From an uncultured Bacteroidia bacterium (GTDB lineage: Bacteria; Bacteroidota; Bacteroidia; Bacteroidales; Prolixibacteraceae), in assembly GCA_903902325.1 (NCBI GenBank), contig CAIUUO010000182.1:1-46402 (forward strand): 46,402 nt of DNA. The letters are read 5' to 3'. The notes under the pieces were generated by a model that was given only the letters and a program-made list of their open reading frames with translations, ran no database searches and was not told the origin of the DNA. Numbering within the stretch: position 1 is the stretch's first letter; each line of letters starts with the position of its first letter. This document shows positions 44,651-46,402 of this stretch, one piece after another. The translations under genes were made by a program, and so were the position numbers.

Positions 44651-45586
44651 ATGAAAAAAACCTTTATATTCCTTATTCTGAGTATTTTGCCCTTCACTTA
44701 TCAAATAGCACAAGGTCAAACAGACTCAACAGCAACTGCGCCTGAGGTGGTTGTCAATAAACCCGTCCGATTTGTTTGGGAAAGCGGTTACCTGATCGAT
44801 CAGCAAACAGCGAAGATGGGTCCCGTCAATACGCTTGAAGCTGCAATTCAACATAAGTTTGGTACCATGCAAAACGGTTTCAAAGACCTTTTCGGTATCT
44901 ATGCACCAGGGGCAAACATCCGTCTAGCCCTGGATTATGTAGTTGCAAAAAACGTTCAGTTGGGTTATGGTATCCAGAAGAAAAACATGTACAGCGATTT
45001 CAATGCAAAATGGACACCATTCCAGCAGATGAATACCGGAATGCCTGTCACACTCTCCTTATATGGTAATGTAGGCATTGACGGCAGGGATCAATCGGTT
45101 TGGACTGCCAATCAGTATTATCATTCTTCAGACCCTTATCCTTACAGTACTTATAGTTTTAAGTTTTCAAACCGCCTTTCCTATTTTGGACAAGTGATGG
45201 TTGCTCGTAAGTTCTGCAATGCATTCACTATGCAGGTAGGTGCCAGTTTTTCACATTTCAACACGGCACCATGGCATCTTGATCATGATAAGGTCGGACT
45301 GCATGCAGGAGCCCGCGTGAAGATTTCACCGCAGGGATCTATCATCTTCAATTATGATATGCCGCTGCAAATACAATCCATTTCAGAACAAGCCGATCAA
45401 TCGATTCATTCACAACCTGTTGTTGCTTTCGGTTTTGAAATCTCAACAAGTACACATGCTTTCCAGATCTATGCAGGAAATAATCAAACATTCCTGCCTC
45501 AGGATGCGATGTTGAATAATCAACAGAAGGCCATCTGGGAAAACTTTTGTGTTGGTTTCGTTATAACCAGGTTATGGGGATTTTAA
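44651..45586 (+). CDS. DUF5777-type outer-membrane beta-barrel protein (cassette 2)
   Basis: The 311-residue paralogue has the same length as the barrel at 41080 and, by eye, about nine in ten residues the same. Differences are mostly in the signal peptide and conservative exchanges. A 65-base block (45317-45381) is identical in DNA to 41746-41810, so the duplication is recent or gene conversion keeps the copies alike. Confidence 0.83.
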   Translation: MKKTFIFLILSILPFTYQIAQGQTDSTATAPEVVVNKPVRFVWESGYLIDQQTAKMGPVNTLEAAIQHKFGTMQNGFKDLFGIYAPGANIRLALDYVVAKNVQLGYGIQKKNMYSDFNAKWTPFQQMNTGMPVTLSLYGNVGIDGRDQSVWTANQYYHSSDPYPYSTYSFKFSNRLSYFGQVMVARKFCNAFTMQVGASFSHFNTAPWHLDHDKVGLHAGARVKISPQGSIIFNYDMPLQIQSISEQADQSIHSQPVVAFGFEISTSTHAFQIYAGNNQTFLPQDAMLNNQQKAIWENFCVGFVITRLWGF

Positions 45587-45652
45587 TTCCTTCATTCATA
45601 GAAGTGAATAGACTTATTTCAATCGAATCAGGTATGATTTAATGAGATGTGC

Positions 45653-45697
45653 AATAAGAAGCCGCAATCTGAAATGATGTGGCTTCTTATTTTTTTC
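45653..45697 (+). terminator. Terminator of cassette 2
   Basis: AATAAGAAGCCGCA pairs with TGTGGCTTCTTATT (one G-T pair) around an 11-base loop and is followed by a T run, 66 bases after the barrel gene. Confidence 0.85.
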
Positions 45698-45776
45698 GTT
45701 TCAGACCTGTAAAAAGTTACATAGCTCAATTTATCATAGAAATAAACGCAACGCTAATTACAAATTCAGATCAAAT

Positions 45777-46402
45777 ATGAAGTACCTTGTTAAGCTGATC
45801 AGAGGTTTCATGCTGTTTTTCCTGCTTTTCGGCTATTACGGAATAAGGGCAGAAGAAAAGCCAGTGCCGCCCAAAACTGATAACCAGAAAACCAATGACC
45901 ATTGCTTAAAGTGCCATGCACATAACTATTTCAGTTACGACAATACGATTGAAAAAAAACAGGTAAAGCACAAAATGGAGCCGGGAATGCGGATCGATAC
46001 AATTTTATTTTACCAATCCAATCATAAAAATTTTAAATGTACAGACTGCCATTCCGAAGATTTTGCCAAGTGGCCCCATACTGCGGAAGTCAGAATGGAA
46101 CCTAAAATGATCTGTATTGATTGCCATGGCGGAGATGAAAAATATGCCAAATTTCAGTTTGAAAAAATTGAAGCAGAATTTGCCCTAAGTACACATGCCA
46201 CGAGACATGCCGGTGAATTTACCTGCTGGAGCTGTCACGAACCGCATACTTACAAAATCAGCGCCAGAAGTGACTCTGTGATCAATAAAATAATCGCCTA
46301 TGACAATAATATATGCCTGAGTTGCCACAACAATATCAATAAATTTGAATTAATCAGCGACAAGGAAAAACCAAATATCATTGCCAAACACGACTGGTTG
46401 CC
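45777..46402 (+). CDS. Multiheme cytochrome c (partial, C-terminus off the right edge)
   Basis: An ATG at 45777 opens a frame that stays open for 208 codons to the window end. A signal or anchor segment (about residues 8-23, FMLFFLLFGYYG) is followed by five CXXCH sites: CLKCH, CTDCH, CIDCH, CWSCH and CLSCH. Additional His residues (CHEPHTY, STHATRHAG) could be distal ligands. The pattern resembles NapC/NrfH-unrelated periplasmic multiheme proteins; family not resolved because the end is missing. It follows the cassette 2 terminator, so it is probably a separate transcript. Confidence 0.85.
   Translation, partial: MKYLVKLIRGFMLFFLLFGYYGIRAEEKPVPPKTDNQKTNDHCLKCHAHNYFSYDNTIEKKQVKHKMEPGMRIDTILFYQSNHKNFKCTDCHSEDFAKWPHTAEVRMEPKMICIDCHGGDEKYAKFQFEKIEAEFALSTHATRHAGEFTCWSCHEPHTYKISARSDSVINKIIAYDNNICLSCHNNINKFELISDKEKPNIIAKHDWL

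Larger units (their letters stand above)
39251..45586 (+). repeat. Tandem duplication of a three-gene cytochrome/barrel cassette
   Basis: Unit 1 is 39251-42015 and unit 2 is 42709-45586. Each has hexaheme lipoprotein, internal terminator, monoheme lipoprotein and DUF5777 barrel in the same order with similar spacing, and an FNR-like box about 180 bases upstream. Confidence 0.9.

Overview
The window looks like the chromosome of an anaerobic or facultative respiratory member of the Bacteroidota. Evidence for this: a type IX secretion (Por) sorting tail, a SusC/FecA-type TonB receptor with an STN domain next to a DUF4249 lipoprotein, DUF5777 beta-barrels, a 'GYDIA' GHMP kinase, and several TAnnTTTG-type -7 promoter boxes. 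It is rich in c-type hemes: five complete or partial multiheme cytochromes plus two monoheme lipoproteins. No rRNA, tRNA, CRISPR array, transposase or prophage gene was seen.

Layout. (1) 1-2461, minus strand: a Rieske protein followed by a long fusion of cytochrome b with a multiheme c domain that runs off the left edge. (2) 2876-9247, plus strand, divergent from (1): a polysulfide/thiosulfate-reductase-like molybdoenzyme (catalytic, ferredoxin and NrfD subunits), two half-size YeeE/YedE permeases and two membrane-anchored rhodanese-like proteins. Both rhodanese-like proteins lack the catalytic cysteine and both end in GGGC. (3) 9549-23297, plus strand: 13 tightly packed genes. They join leucine-degradation enzymes up to HMG-CoA (methylcrotonyl-CoA carboxylase alpha and beta, methylglutaconyl-CoA hydratase, an acyl-CoA dehydrogenase) to mevalonate-pathway enzymes (HMG-CoA reductase, three GHMP kinases/decarboxylase, IPP isomerase). 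A UbiA prenyltransferase, lipoyl synthase, a flavin reductase and a small CWC Cys-rich protein follow. (4) 23383-25689, minus strand: an octaheme cytochrome fused to TPRs. (5) 26138-32414: TonB receptor, DUF4249 lipoprotein, an MG2/plug-like protein and an unrecognised secreted protein. (6) 32591-38212: a 12-repeat fibronectin-III-like T9SS cargo protein and a sulfatase. (7) 38324-45586: a Crp/Fnr regulator with an N-terminal cysteine cluster, then two tandem copies of a cassette made of a hexaheme lipoprotein, a monoheme lipoprotein and a DUF5777 barrel. FNR-like boxes lie before the regulator and before each cassette. (8) 45777 to the end: another multiheme cytochrome, cut by the right edge.

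How it may work together (inference). Regions 1, 2, 4, 7 and 8 are respiratory: menaquinol oxidation or reduction through Rieske/b and NrfD modules, periplasmic sulfur reduction, and an outer-membrane cytochrome/barrel set that may move electrons to the surface under Fnr-type control. Region 3 could make isoprenoids, including the menaquinone tail, directly from leucine-derived HMG-CoA, since neither HMG-CoA synthase nor HMG-CoA lyase is in the cluster.

The best candidates for something under-described are the leucine-to-mevalonate operon, the GGGC-tailed rhodanese pair, and the duplicated Fnr-box-linked cytochrome/barrel cassette.
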